A stretch of DNA of 64,000 bases from NCBI RefSeq assembly GCF_039134705.1, contig NZ_CP146256.1:3534001-3598000 (forward strand), given 5' to 3'. Within the stretch, counting starts at the first letter, position 1; every line of letters begins with the position of its first letter. This DNA is from Kineothrix sp. IPX-CK. Lineage in GTDB: Bacteria > Bacillota > Clostridia > Lachnospirales > Lachnospiraceae. Shown here in pieces: positions 25,545 through 34,367 of the stretch. The translations under genes and the position numbers were made by a program. The notes under the pieces are model-generated. The model did no database searches, was not told the origin of the DNA, and was given only the letters and a program-made list of their open reading frames with translations.

Positions 25545-27710
25545 CTAATTCTCCAATATAATTTCCTGCCCTGCGCGCAGCCCTTGTATAATCCAAGCCT
25601 TATTTGCATCGTTGTAGCCCATGGTCACATACTGCTTCTTCATCTGTCCCTCTTCCAGAAGCCATACGTATCTTCTGTCATTCTCGTTATAAATTGCCCG
25701 GGTATCTATGATAATCGCGTTAGGCACGCTCCAAAGTACCACATTTACACCGAAGGACTTCACGTCTTCATAGGACATCCCTTCCTCCAGCGCGATATAG
25801 GAAATCTTCGTCATCTGGGGATTGTTCTCGCTAAGCAGGCGTTTTTCGTTATACATCGTCCTCACAGCATCCTGATAGGAACTGATTACCTTACCCTTCA
25901 AATCCTCTTCGGTCTGGTATAAATCCACAGTCACCTCTCTATCCATGGGAACTACCTCTTTATCCTCGGTGTAGACCATGATATTAAGAGAAGAAGGATC
26001 TGCTATCTTGCAAAGGAGGGTATCCTTAAGGATAGAATAGCCCTCGGGTGAGGCTGTTACCTCCGTAACGATTCCCGCCCCCGGAGCTTTTACCTCGATA
26101 ATGCCCGATTGCTCCCCTGCCTTGTCGATATTCCGATTTAATTTCTCGGCCTCATATTGGTAACGGGCGTCCTCCAGTTCCATGGAAAGCTTTATTTTAT
26201 TTAACTCCTGCACCGTTTTCTTGTACTCGAAGGTATTCTCCGTTTTGTTTTCTATCATGGCGCTTATGCGTTTCTGCCTCTTGTCCGCTTCTTTATTATC
26301 CAACGTTCTCTGGAAATCGTAGGAGGCCTTCAATTCTTCTAATTCCTGAGCATATGCTTCTTTCATGCTTTCCCCTTCGTCTGCTGCCAGAATCGCTATC
26401 GTATCGCCCTGCGCTATCTCCATCCCGTTTTTCACCTTGAGTTCCTGCAATACGGCAGCCTCGGGTTTTACCAGGACACGCAAGGCGGCAGTCTGCTTCA
26501 TATTGGTCTGATCGTATTTTTTTACGATTTCAAAGGTACTTTTCTGTGTCTTTTCAATGGTATGCTTATTGCCGGGCATGTCGCTTATCGGGTAATATAT
26601 GTTTTCTCCTCCTTCAAGCCCTTCCTCTATCTCCACCGCATTGACCGTATGAATACCGGGAGTCACGCTCCGTTTAATTTTCTGTCCGTTTTCCAGTACA
26701 TAGACAAAATACTCGCCGTTTTCGCTGAAAAGGGAATCGGGAGCGGTACAGATCACCTGCTTCTTCTGATTGGATAAAAGATAAACCGTTGCGTTTCTTC
26801 CAATCAGCTTTGCGATAGCTGCATCGTCCTTCGTACCGAAACGTGCTTCCAGACTTATTCCGGCATCGATTGCTATCCGCCTTTCCTGATCAGAATAAGG
26901 AAGATATTCCAGTTCATATTTTTCTCCGTCTATCTCCGCATAGATTTCCGTCGCCTTCTTTACCTTGGCATCCACTATATCTGCCGATATGTAAGCCAGC
27001 TGTTTGCCGGAGATCAAGACAACGATTTCCTCCGCATCCACGCTGCCCGCAGTGTTATCCGCTGAAAACTCTTTTACATATACAACATAGCCGCTTTCCT
27101 TTGCCTTCAGATAGGCATTGTCCGTCTTCTGGTCATAGAGACTTAGCTGTTTACGCTTTTCTTCGATGGCTATCTGCCTTAGGCCTCTTTCGTATTCCGC
27201 TTCCTCTTTATCTGCTTCCAGCGCCTTTGTCATATCCTGAATAGCCTTTTTCTCCTCTTTTGTATCCTTGCTTTCGGATATCGCCATGGAAAGCTGCATC
27301 TGCGCTACCGTCATATCCGCTTCGTCCATCCTCCGCTGACACTCGTCTTCTTTTTCAAGCCAGGCAATATCGCTCCTGAGCTGATCTCTCCGCCTTTCAT
27401 CGTCCGACCTGTCCATCACGGCAAGCACCTGGCCTGCCTCTACATATTCTCCAAGACGTACCGAAATCTTCTCCACGAGGCAGGCATCGGGAAAAGCATA
27501 GCTTACGGCATAAGGCTTTACGCTCCCGGCATATGCCTCTATGTCAAATATATCTTCTCGCTGTGCGATTCTGCCGGAAAGGCTCACCTCCACCGGTTCC
27601 AAAAGCTCCGGCATCGGCACCTGCTTTCCGCACCCACCAAATGACATAGTTGTCATACCAAAAATGATACATAAAACTGCAATTTTCTTTTTATAACCCA
27701 CAAGCCCCAT
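25545..27710 (-). CDS. HlyD/RND-adaptor-like lipoprotein, large form
   Basis: The protein is about 721 residues. After KKKIAVLCIIFGMTTMSFGGC, a lipoprotein-type signal with the lipid Cys, it has two lipoyl-like halves (VRLGEYVEAGQVLAVMD; IEVKAPGAGIVTEV) and two long coiled coils, for example QAQ-type helices around EKEDECQRRMDEADMTV and ELEELKASYDFQRTL. It looks like a duplicated membrane-fusion protein that couples to the permease outside the membrane. Upstream ATGs at 27734 and 27722 are also in frame; GGAAGG suits the ATG at 27710 with long spacing. It is the second gene of the operon. Confidence 0.82.
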   Translation of the reverse strand: MGLVGYKKKIAVLCIIFGMTTMSFGGCGKQVPMPELLEPVEVSLSGRIAQREDIFDIEAYAGSVKPYAVSYAFPDACLVEKISVRLGEYVEAGQVLAVMDRSDDERRRDQLRSDIAWLEKEDECQRRMDEADMTVAQMQLSMAISESKDTKEEKKAIQDMTKALEADKEEAEYERGLRQIAIEEKRKQLSLYDQKTDNAYLKAKESGYVVYVKEFSADNTAGSVDAEEIVVLISGKQLAYISADIVDAKVKKATEIYAEIDGEKYELEYLPYSDQERRIAIDAGISLEARFGTKDDAAIAKLIGRNATVYLLSNQKKQVICTAPDSLFSENGEYFVYVLENGQKIKRSVTPGIHTVNAVEIEEGLEGGENIYYPISDMPGNKHTIEKTQKSTFEIVKKYDQTNMKQTAALRVLVKPEAAVLQELKVKNGMEIAQGDTIAILAADEGESMKEAYAQELEELKASYDFQRTLDNKEADKRQKRISAMIENKTENTFEYKKTVQELNKIKLSMELEDARYQYEAEKLNRNIDKAGEQSGIIEVKAPGAGIVTEVTASPEGYSILKDTLLCKIADPSSLNIMVYTEDKEVVPMDREVTVDLYQTEEDLKGKVISSYQDAVRTMYNEKRLLSENNPQMTKISYIALEEGMSYEDVKSFGVNVVLWSVPNAIIIDTRAIYNENDRRYVWLLEEGQMKKQYVTMGYNDANKAWIIQGLRAGQEIILEN

Positions 27711-27776
27711 AATTACGTCCATACCTTCCGCCATTTGAAATTCTGAAAATCCAATATTATAAAATATGGTTTTTGC

Positions 27777-28829
27777 TCATTCATACAGCATTACCATATC
27801 ATCCTGCTCAACTCCTGTTATTATTTGCGCATAGTCTGCATTGACCGTTCCGGTCTGCACTTCTACAGGATTCGTGAAGCCGTCCTCTTCCATTTTGTAT
27901 ACATAGCTCTTCTCTCCTACGGTCACGATCGCATTCTTCGGCACGTATAAAACGCCCTTTACCACTCCGGTACTCCATAATACTTCTCCATATGTGCAAT
28001 CCTCAGGAATCGTATAACCCTCCTGAAGTCTTACATCTACCTCAGTAACACCCTCCGACTTTTCGGCTCTGAGGATTTGAGCCGGATATTCCTCCTCATT
28101 CACCAGAAGGCTTACCTTCTGCCCCTTTTCAAAGTCATTCTCTGCCTTCGTATTACCGGAGAACTGCCGGGCTGTCGACTGCAAGGTCAGAAAAACTTGC
28201 TTTTCATCCGACAGGAAACCCTCTCCATAGCGCTCTATTCTCGCTACCGTACCATCTATATCCGCATAAATCCGATGCTTTTCCAGCTTGCTTTCCTGCT
28301 CCTTCAGCTCTCCCTGCGTTTGAAGCAAATCATTATCCAGCTGCTGAAGCTGCAATTGGTATCGGCCTATGGACTCCTGCCTCGCGTCTTCCTTCTCTTC
28401 AATGTATTCCGTTCTTTGCCTTGTCTCCTCCAAAAGCTGCTCGGTATGCTGGATATCCAAGGCGATGGTTTCCTTCTTCGCTTCCAGAGAAGTTATTTCA
28501 TTCTTAATATCCTCGCTTTGAAGCTCCGCCAAAAGCTGGTCTGTACTCACACTGTCTCCTTCCTTTATGTAAACCTTATCAATGCTGATACCGGATATGC
28601 CAAAGCGAAGCCCGTGCTCCTCCGTAGTGGTCAGTTTTAGGAACAAGGTCTCCGCATTTTCCAAATCTCCGCGCTTTACATAGCCATAGCTTGCACCGCT
28701 GGCATCATAAGAAGGAATCGTTATCTGATTTTTCACCTCTTCCTCCTGCCGCAGCAGCCCGCAGCCAGTAAAAGCCAGCATAATCAGGCACGATACTCCC
28801 GTTACAAACATTCTCTTCCTATCTCTCAT
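27777..28829 (-). CDS. HlyD/MacA-like lipoprotein adaptor
   Basis: The 350-residue protein begins with a lipoprotein signal ending LAFTGC near residue 23, then a lipoyl half (VYIKEGDSVSTDQLLAELQ), a coiled-coil hairpin (about 110-190, NEITSLEAKKETIALDIQ), a beta-barrel and a C-terminal VPKNAIVTVGEKSYVYKM segment, the order of MacA-type periplasmic adaptors. In a Gram-positive it would be anchored on the outer face of the membrane. It is the first gene of the export operon. GAGGTGG precedes the ATG, and a perfect palindrome lies in its leader. Confidence 0.87.
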   Translation of the reverse strand: MRDRKRMFVTGVSCLIMLAFTGCGLLRQEEEVKNQITIPSYDASGASYGYVKRGDLENAETLFLKLTTTEEHGLRFGISGISIDKVYIKEGDSVSTDQLLAELQSEDIKNEITSLEAKKETIALDIQHTEQLLEETRQRTEYIEEKEDARQESIGRYQLQLQQLDNDLLQTQGELKEQESKLEKHRIYADIDGTVARIERYGEGFLSDEKQVFLTLQSTARQFSGNTKAENDFEKGQKVSLLVNEEEYPAQILRAEKSEGVTEVDVRLQEGYTIPEDCTYGEVLWSTGVVKGVLYVPKNAIVTVGEKSYVYKMEEDGFTNPVEVQTGTVNADYAQIITGVEQDDMVMLYE

Positions 28830-28845
28830 AATCCCACCTCATTAT

Positions 28846-28867
28846 TTTACTTAATCGATTAAGTAAA
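28846..28867. promoter_or_regulatory. Perfect 22-bp palindromic operator before the export operon
   Basis: TTTACTTAATC and GATTAAGTAAA are exact inverted complements with no spacer. The site lies 17 bases upstream of the first adaptor start and about 30 bases downstream of the promoter. The shape is typical of TetR-type operators; no TetR or MarR gene is nearby, so the regulator must be encoded elsewhere. Confidence 0.7.
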
Positions 28868-28900
28868 TTTGCAAAAAAATACCCATGAATTATACCTTTT

Positions 28901-28929
28901 ATTATATAATCCATGAGTATATTATTCAA
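28901..28929 (-). promoter_or_regulatory. Promoter of the MacAB-like export operon
   Basis: On the minus strand TTGAAT (28924-28929), 17 bases, TATAAT (28901-28906). A second TATAAT lies at 28888-28893. The transcript would start upstream of the 22-bp palindrome, so a bound repressor would act as a roadblock. Confidence 0.65.
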
Positions 28930-28957
28930 TAGTTATTTTTTCGCTTCGTTATATCGT

Positions 28958-29126
28958 GTTACTGTTCACTCCGTTCACAGTAATTGCCCGACAAATGGAC
29001 TTTTAATAAACTTTCACGGGCAATCGAATTCGGCGCAGGAGTCTTTTGGTTCGGATTCGATTGCCTTCGATATCTGATAGAAGTCCATTTGTCGGACAAT
29101 TACTGTAAAGAGGGAAAACAGTAACT
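28958..29126. repeat. Long inverted-repeat intergenic element, copy 1
   Basis: The ends are related 27-nt GTTACTGTT...ACAGTAAT units in opposite orientation (28958-28984 and 29100-29126). Inside, GTAATTGCCCGACAAATGG pairs with CCATTTGTCGGACAATTAC (arms 28980-29002 and 29081-29103, one mismatch). The centre holds CAATCGAAT...ATTCGATTG around the 20-nt core GGCGCAGGAGTCTTTTGGTT (29032-29051). The same core, with its flanks, is in the element at 38159-38339. The element ends at the stop codon of spoVAD. Confidence 0.8.
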
Positions 29127-30159
29127 ATATCGCCTCTATAACAACTCCATGGGCAATTCCCGGTACGGTCTGTCCTTCGTTGAAGCTCGTCTTAGACAAT
29201 AGAGCTCCGGTAGGAACGAACAATACGCGCTTCCATACACCTTCTTCTATCTTTTTTAAAATATAGGCGGACAGGGTTACCGCACTGCATCCGCAGCCGC
29301 TTCCTCCCGCATGTGTATCCTGCTCCTTGGCATCGTATATCTCGATGCCGCAGTCCATATGCTGTCCGGCTATATCCATATCCTTTTCATTCAGCAAATC
29401 AAGCAGCACATGCTGACCCACTGTTCCCAAATCTCCCGTGATGATCTTATCGTAGTCCGACGGCCTTCTGCCAAAGTCCTTCAGGTTATTATAAATGGTA
29501 TCGCATGCCGCCGGAGCCATGCATGCTCCCATATTCATGGAATCCTTCAGGCCGTAATCCATAATCTTCCCCGTAGTGATTCCACTGATTTTCGCCCTCG
29601 CTTTCGTCCCTTTATCTCCGCTTAACAGGAACGCTCCGCTCCCCGTTACCGTCCACGATGCCGAAAGCGGCCTTTGATTGCCATAGGCTAGGGGAAAACG
29701 GAATTCCTTTTCCGCACTGGCAAAATGACTGGAGGTCACACAGACCACATGCTCCGCAAATCCGCCGGATACCGCCATCGCTCCCATTCCAAGTGTCAGA
29801 CCGCAGGTAGAGCACGCACCGTACATTCCGATTAACGGCATTTCATAGGATGCCAGTCCGAAGCTGCTGGCGATGGACTGCCCTAGCAAATCCCCTGCGA
29901 ATATATATCTTATCTCTTCCTTTTTCATTCCGGCTTTACTCAGCGCTAAAGATACCGCATCCTTCTGCAAACTGCTTTCTGCCTCTTCCCACGAATCGCA
30001 GCCGAACATATCGTCCCCGCCTATCATATCGAACAGCTCCGCTAAGGGGCCCTGTCCTTCCTTTGTACCGACTATGCTGGCACTTTCCCTTATATACACT
30101 GGAGTTTTCAAATCTATGCTTTGCTTCCCCATGGAACAAACGTTTTTTTCCTGACTCAT
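29125..30159 (-). CDS. spoVAD: Stage V sporulation protein AD
   Basis: SpoVAD is a thiolase-fold protein that binds dipicolinic acid on the forespore membrane and is needed for DPA uptake. The 344-residue protein has the thiolase-like blocks FAGDLLGQSIASSFGL, YGACSTCGLTLGMGAMAV, GDLGTVGQHVLLDLL and HAGGSGCGCSAVTLSAYIL, and ends FNEGQTVPGIAHGVVIEAI, strongly conserved in SpoVAD. It stands apart from spoVAA-AB-AC (34-36 kb) and spoVAE (5.7 kb) and is bracketed by GTTACTG palindromes at its stop and upstream of its start. Confidence 0.95.
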   Translation of the reverse strand: MSQEKNVCSMGKQSIDLKTPVYIRESASIVGTKEGQGPLAELFDMIGGDDMFGCDSWEEAESSLQKDAVSLALSKAGMKKEEIRYIFAGDLLGQSIASSFGLASYEMPLIGMYGACSTCGLTLGMGAMAVSGGFAEHVVCVTSSHFASAEKEFRFPLAYGNQRPLSASWTVTGSGAFLLSGDKGTKARAKISGITTGKIMDYGLKDSMNMGACMAPAACDTIYNNLKDFGRRPSDYDKIITGDLGTVGQHVLLDLLNEKDMDIAGQHMDCGIEIYDAKEQDTHAGGSGCGCSAVTLSAYILKKIEEGVWKRVLFVPTGALLSKTSFNEGQTVPGIAHGVVIEAI

Positions 30160-30185
30160 ACTATACCCACGCTTTCCGGTTATTT

Positions 30186-30212
30186 GTTACTGTTCACTGC
30201 GTTCTCAGTAAC
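30186..30212. repeat. 27-bp palindrome (GTTACTG family), upstream of spoVAD
   Basis: GTTACTGTTCACTGCG followed by TTCTCAGTAAC: the same length and outer arms (GTTACTG/CAGTAAC) as the copy at 17169-17195, with a diverged centre. It lies 27 bases upstream of the spoVAD start, so it may also affect spoVAD expression. Confidence 0.65.
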
Positions 30213-30301
30213 GATTACTTTCGTTATGTATAGTATTATTTGAAAAAAAAAGAAAATTATTCGAAAATATTATTCAAAAACAGTATTATCCGGGAATGGG
30301 A

Positions 30302-31288
30302 CTATTCCTCATCTCTTACGATTCCCTTAGACATGAGAAATTGTTTCCATTTCTCATAATATTGTGCCTTCAGGTGAATCTCATCCGTGGTGTAGTCTTC
30401 CTCCAGATTCCCATGCTCATCGCATACGGCTTCGTTGACGTCGATATAGAAAATTTTTATATTATCCGCAATTTTTTCTATCGCTTCGTTTCTCTCGTTG
30501 ATATTCGTATTGTTGAAAATCGGATCCGTTTCGTTTTTCGTTCCGGTGACGCGCATGATACCTTCCACAAAGATAACCGCACCCGGCTGAAGCTCTTCGA
30601 GCCTTCCAACCACTTTCTTATATTCCTCTGTGAAGGTCTTTGTCGTACCGGTTCCCAGCTCGTTGATACCGAGCATTAGATATATCTTTCCATACTGCTT
30701 TTTCTGCAATGCCGCTTCTACTGTAATCTTATCTCCAGTCTCCTCATCCTTTACGATAGGTTCAGTAAAGACATCGTATATTGTAAGCGACGTCTTCGCA
30801 AAGAAATCACACTGTTCCTCCATACCGCCGTATTCAAACAAGCCCACTGTTCTGGAATCGCCGATAAATACCGCATCATCGAAATATTCCTCTCCCACTT
30901 GTACAAAGTCATAGGTCCTGTCAGCACTTTCCTCTCCGAGAGCAACCTCTTCCCCCGCAGCCTCGGCCGGAATCTCTTCTTCAAACAAACTTTCCGTATC
31001 CGATTGCCCTCCGGCACCCAAAGCATCTTTTCCCTGCTCCTCCTCGCTTCCGATGGGCAGGTTCAGCGCCCCCGAAACCACCTCTATCACGGAACCATAC
31101 CGGAAAGGTTCCCATGGATATTCCCCTCTGCTGATTCCTTCCAACGTAAGAGCGAGAAAAGGAGTGTCTGCAAAATGATATTCATAGTCCTTGTATATGG
31201 AATTTTTTCCGACGATTCCTACCAACGTAAATAGAACACCGCTTATTACGAGGATAAGAAACAGCGGACATTTTTTTATCCACTTCAT
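30302..31288 (-). CDS. Membrane-anchored SGNH/GDSL hydrolase-like protein
   Basis: This 328-residue protein has an N-terminal membrane anchor (PLFLILVISGVLFTLVGIVG), an acidic low-complexity linker around residues 80-120, then an SGNH-type domain beginning VFIGDSRTVGLFEY (Ser nucleophile), with LMLGINELGTG (block III Asn) and TDEIHLKAQYY near the end (block V Asp/His). It lies 15 bases after an MBOAT gene; such pairs O-acetylate or de-acetylate extracellular polysaccharides (AlgX/PatB-like roles). It probably acts outside the membrane on a glycan carrying the acyl group. Confidence 0.85.
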   Translation of the reverse strand: MKWIKKCPLFLILVISGVLFTLVGIVGKNSIYKDYEYHFADTPFLALTLEGISRGEYPWEPFRYGSVIEVVSGALNLPIGSEEEQGKDALGAGGQSDTESLFEEEIPAEAAGEEVALGEESADRTYDFVQVGEEYFDDAVFIGDSRTVGLFEYGGMEEQCDFFAKTSLTIYDVFTEPIVKDEETGDKITVEAALQKKQYGKIYLMLGINELGTGTTKTFTEEYKKVVGRLEELQPGAVIFVEGIMRVTGTKNETDPIFNNTNINERNEAIEKIADNIKIFYIDVNEAVCDEHGNLEEDYTTDEIHLKAQYYEKWKQFLMSKGIVRDEE

Positions 31289-31303
31289 AACCTCACCCTT
31301 CCT

Positions 31304-32719
31304 TTAAAACTTCAAGTAAGCAAAAGGATTGTTACCCATGCTTACCGTAAAATATACGGACAGCCAGAAAACGCAGACCATTCCTGCGATGACCGCCGGA
31401 TGCCTTCTGTGCTTTTCCACAAACCGGTATGCTGCCGGAATACACCAGATAACTCCTGCCATAAGATACGGAGCATACATCTTCAGATATTTGAAAATAT
31501 CCGAGGAATTAACTGCAATGCCCTCTCCTCCGACAAAGGGAAACATTCGTCCTAAGTACAGTCCGAGCTGGCCGATGTCGGTTATCGCAAATAACATCCA
31601 TGTAATCGGAATCAGAACGAGCACATAACATCTTCCAAGCAACGGATATTTTTGCAGCCACTTCCCGAGCCATAGCTTCTCCAGGACGATGAGTCCGAAC
31701 AAAACCAATCCCCATAAAATGAAATTCAGGCCTCCCCCATGCCAAAGTCCCGTCAGCAGCCATACGATCAGAAGATTACGCACCGTCTTTTTCTTTCCTT
31801 CCCGGCTTCCGCCTAAAGGTATGTATATATAATCCCGAAAAAAGCTCCCCAGGGTCATATGCCACCGGCGCCAGAACTCGCTGATGCTCCGCGACGCATA
31901 AGGATGATCGAAGTTCTTGATGAAGGAAAAGCCAAGCATCACACAAAGTCCCGATGCCATGAGTGAATATCCCCAAAAATCAAAATACAGCTGCATGGAG
32001 TAAGAAATTGCCCCAAGCCACGCAAGAGGTGTGGATATGCTCTCGTAGCCGATAGTGTGAATATCTTTATCCAAAATTGCCAAACGGTCTGCCAGAAGAA
32101 CCTTGGTACCAAGTCCTAAGACAAAATATTTCAGCCCCTCCTCTATGCGCTCCCAGGAATAGGTCCTCTTTTCCAGCGTAAAGTTTCCTTCGTCATAGCG
32201 CATGATCGGCCCCGATATGATCTGGGGGAACATCATGAAATAAACGGCTGTGCGTTTAAAGGTCGGGAGTGCCTTAATGTCTCTTCTGTATATATCCATT
32301 TGAAAAGAAATCATTTTGAAGGTATAAAAGCTGAGTCCCAAGGGCAGGACCTCGTTTCCCGCAAAAGCACCAAGAATTTTAAAAACAACTAACAGCCCTA
32401 CGTCCAGCAGTAGAGCTGTAATCAGCCATTTATTCCCCTTTTTCTTATCTATCTTCTTATGAAGTTTCTTCCTGCGAAGCTTCTTCTTATTCTTAACTCT
32501 ATGTTCGGTCTCGTAAAAGCATATTTTTTTCGCCAAAATATAATTCAGCCATACGAACGCCAGAAGGAGCAATATGAAATACGGCTCGCCTACGGCATAA
32601 AATACGATACTTCCAAATAATAAGGCCGTATTTCTGTATTTCTGCGGTGTTATATAATAAACGGCTAAGAAAATCGGCAAAAAGCGAAACAGAAATTCTA
32701 TCCCGGAAAACACTACCAT
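31304..32719 (-). CDS. MBOAT family membrane O-acyltransferase (AlgI/DltB-like)
   Basis: The protein is about 471 residues with about ten hydrophobic helices. It shows family blocks LGLSFYTFKMISFQMDIYR, PQIISGPIMRYDE, DFWGYSLMASGLCVMLGF, SISEFWRRWHMTLGSFFRDYIYIPLGGSR and the catalytic His in LTGLWHGGGLNFILWG. MBOAT proteins move acyl groups across the membrane for transfer to alginate, peptidoglycan or teichoic acid. No dlt genes flank it, and an SGNH protein follows, so polysaccharide acetylation is the likelier role. The ATG at 32719 is preferred to a TTG at 32728; AAGGA lies upstream. Confidence 0.92.
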   Translation of the reverse strand: MVVFSGIEFLFRFLPIFLAVYYITPQKYRNTALLFGSIVFYAVGEPYFILLLLAFVWLNYILAKKICFYETEHRVKNKKKLRRKKLHKKIDKKKGNKWLITALLLDVGLLVVFKILGAFAGNEVLPLGLSFYTFKMISFQMDIYRRDIKALPTFKRTAVYFMMFPQIISGPIMRYDEGNFTLEKRTYSWERIEEGLKYFVLGLGTKVLLADRLAILDKDIHTIGYESISTPLAWLGAISYSMQLYFDFWGYSLMASGLCVMLGFSFIKNFDHPYASRSISEFWRRWHMTLGSFFRDYIYIPLGGSREGKKKTVRNLLIVWLLTGLWHGGGLNFILWGLVLFGLIVLEKLWLGKWLQKYPLLGRCYVLVLIPITWMLFAITDIGQLGLYLGRMFPFVGGEGIAVNSSDIFKYLKMYAPYLMAGVIWCIPAAYRFVEKHRRHPAVIAGMVCVFWLSVYFTVSMGNNPFAYLKF

Positions 32720-32970
32720 TTTTCTCAATCCTTACTTTTTCAAATTTACACTGTATTTTAAGAGCATTATTATTGTAACACCACATGTTTTTAATCTCAA
32801 TAGAAAACCCTTAAGATAATATAAAATTTATTTTGTAAATTTTGGAATAAAACCGGACAATTTTCGAATATAAAAGTCGCATATATTTTATTTAAATATG
32901 TACAAACACCTCTTCTATATAGTAAGATTGCAGAGTATATAACAAAAAACAAACGGAGTAACGTAATATT

Positions 32971-34338
32971 ATGAAAGCTTTAGATAAAAACGGATTTTAT
33001 CAAAAAATCTTCAAACTGGTCCTTCCTATTGTCATTCAGAATCTCTTAAGCGCAGCCGTAAGCTCTGCGGACGTAGTCATGCTCAATTATGTCGGCCAGA
33101 CTTCCATAGCTGCCGCCTCTCTTGCGGCTCAGTATTCCAGTATTCTGTTTATGGTTTATTACGGACTGGGTACAGGGGCTACTATGCTGTGCGCCCAGTA
33201 TTTCGGAAAAGAAGATATGCGCGCTATCGAAGCCGTGGAAGGAATTGCGCTCCGTTTTTCGCTGGTAATTTCTATATTATTTGCCGTAATGTCTTTCTCG
33301 GTTCCCCAATTGATGATGCGCGTATTTACCGACGATGCCGAGTTAATTGGACTGGGGGCATATTATCTGCGTTATATTAGTGTCAGCTATTTGTGCTGGG
33401 GATTAATTGAAATATATCTTTCTATTTTAAGAAGTATCGGACGAGTTGTTGTGGGAACTGTGTTGAATGCGGTAACTATAAGCTTTGACATTTTCTTGAA
33501 TGCCGTATTGATCTTCGGTCTGTTCGGCGCGCCCAAGCTCGGCATTATAGGCGTTGCGCTTTCCACTTCCATCTCCCGGGTGCTGGAACTGATCGCATGC
33601 ATCGTAATATCACATTTCAGCAAAGATATTAAATTGAATCTTAGATTTATGTTTATTCGCAATAAGCTTCTGTTCAAGGATTTCATCCGCTTGTCCCTGC
33701 CTGCGCTGGGTAACGATGTGGCATGGGGCGTCGCTTTTTCCATGTACTCGGTAATTATCGGCCACATGGGCTCCGATGCGGTTGCTGCCAATTCCTTCGT
33801 CAGCATTATCCGTAACTTCGGTACCGTTCTCTGCTTCGGCGTTGCCAGTGCAGGCGGCATATTGCTTGGAAATGAAATCGGTGAAAACCGTTTGGAAGAG
33901 GCTCGCGTCAACGCCGGCAAGCTGATGAAGCTTACCGTTTTGAGCGGCCTTTTGGGCGGCCTTCTCATATTCGCGGCTACGCCCTTCGTTCTAAAGTATG
34001 CCGCATTGTCCGAAACCGCACTTTACTATTTAAAGTACATGCTCCTTATCAATACCTACTATGTAATGGGAGCCGCCGTTAATACCACCCTGATAGCCGG
34101 AGTCTTCCGCGCAGGCGGTGACAGCCGTTTCGGGTTTATCTGCGATACCATAGATATGTGGTGCTATGCCGTACCTCTGGGCTTTTTGGCTGCCTTCGTA
34201 TTCAAACTCCCTGTTTTATGGGTATATTTCCTGCTCTGTACCGATGAATTCGTGAAGTGGCCCTGGGTCATCAAGCATTATAAGAGCGGGAAATGGCTGA
34301 AGAATATTACCAGGGATAATTTATTTGAGGACGCCTAA
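32971..34338 (+). CDS. MATE family efflux protein
   Basis: The 455-residue protein has twelve predicted helices in two halves. The N-terminal half has VLPIVIQNLLSAAVSSADVVMLNYVG and GTGATMLCAQYFG; the second half has SLPALGNDVAWGVAFSMYSVIIGHMG. These are standard NorM/DinF-type MATE features. It would export cationic drugs or metabolites using Na+ or H+. It is divergent from the MBOAT gene across about 250 AT-rich bases and is followed by a compact hairpin terminator. Confidence 0.93.
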   Translation: MKALDKNGFYQKIFKLVLPIVIQNLLSAAVSSADVVMLNYVGQTSIAAASLAAQYSSILFMVYYGLGTGATMLCAQYFGKEDMRAIEAVEGIALRFSLVISILFAVMSFSVPQLMMRVFTDDAELIGLGAYYLRYISVSYLCWGLIEIYLSILRSIGRVVVGTVLNAVTISFDIFLNAVLIFGLFGAPKLGIIGVALSTSISRVLELIACIVISHFSKDIKLNLRFMFIRNKLLFKDFIRLSLPALGNDVAWGVAFSMYSVIIGHMGSDAVAANSFVSIIRNFGTVLCFGVASAGGILLGNEIGENRLEEARVNAGKLMKLTVLSGLLGGLLIFAATPFVLKYAALSETALYYLKYMLLINTYYVMGAAVNTTLIAGVFRAGGDSRFGFICDTIDMWCYAVPLGFLAAFVFKLPVLWVYFLLCTDEFVKWPWVIKHYKSGKWLKNITRDNLFEDA

Positions 34339-34357
34339 AGTTTAGGCGCCCTTTCTC
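34329..34357 (+). terminator. Terminator between the MATE gene and spoVAC
   Basis: CGCCTAAA-G-TTTAGGCG followed by CCCTTTCTCT lies at the end of the MATE gene and serves the convergent pair. The stem has GG/CC extensions. Confidence 0.55.
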
Positions 34358-34367
34358 TATCATTCTA

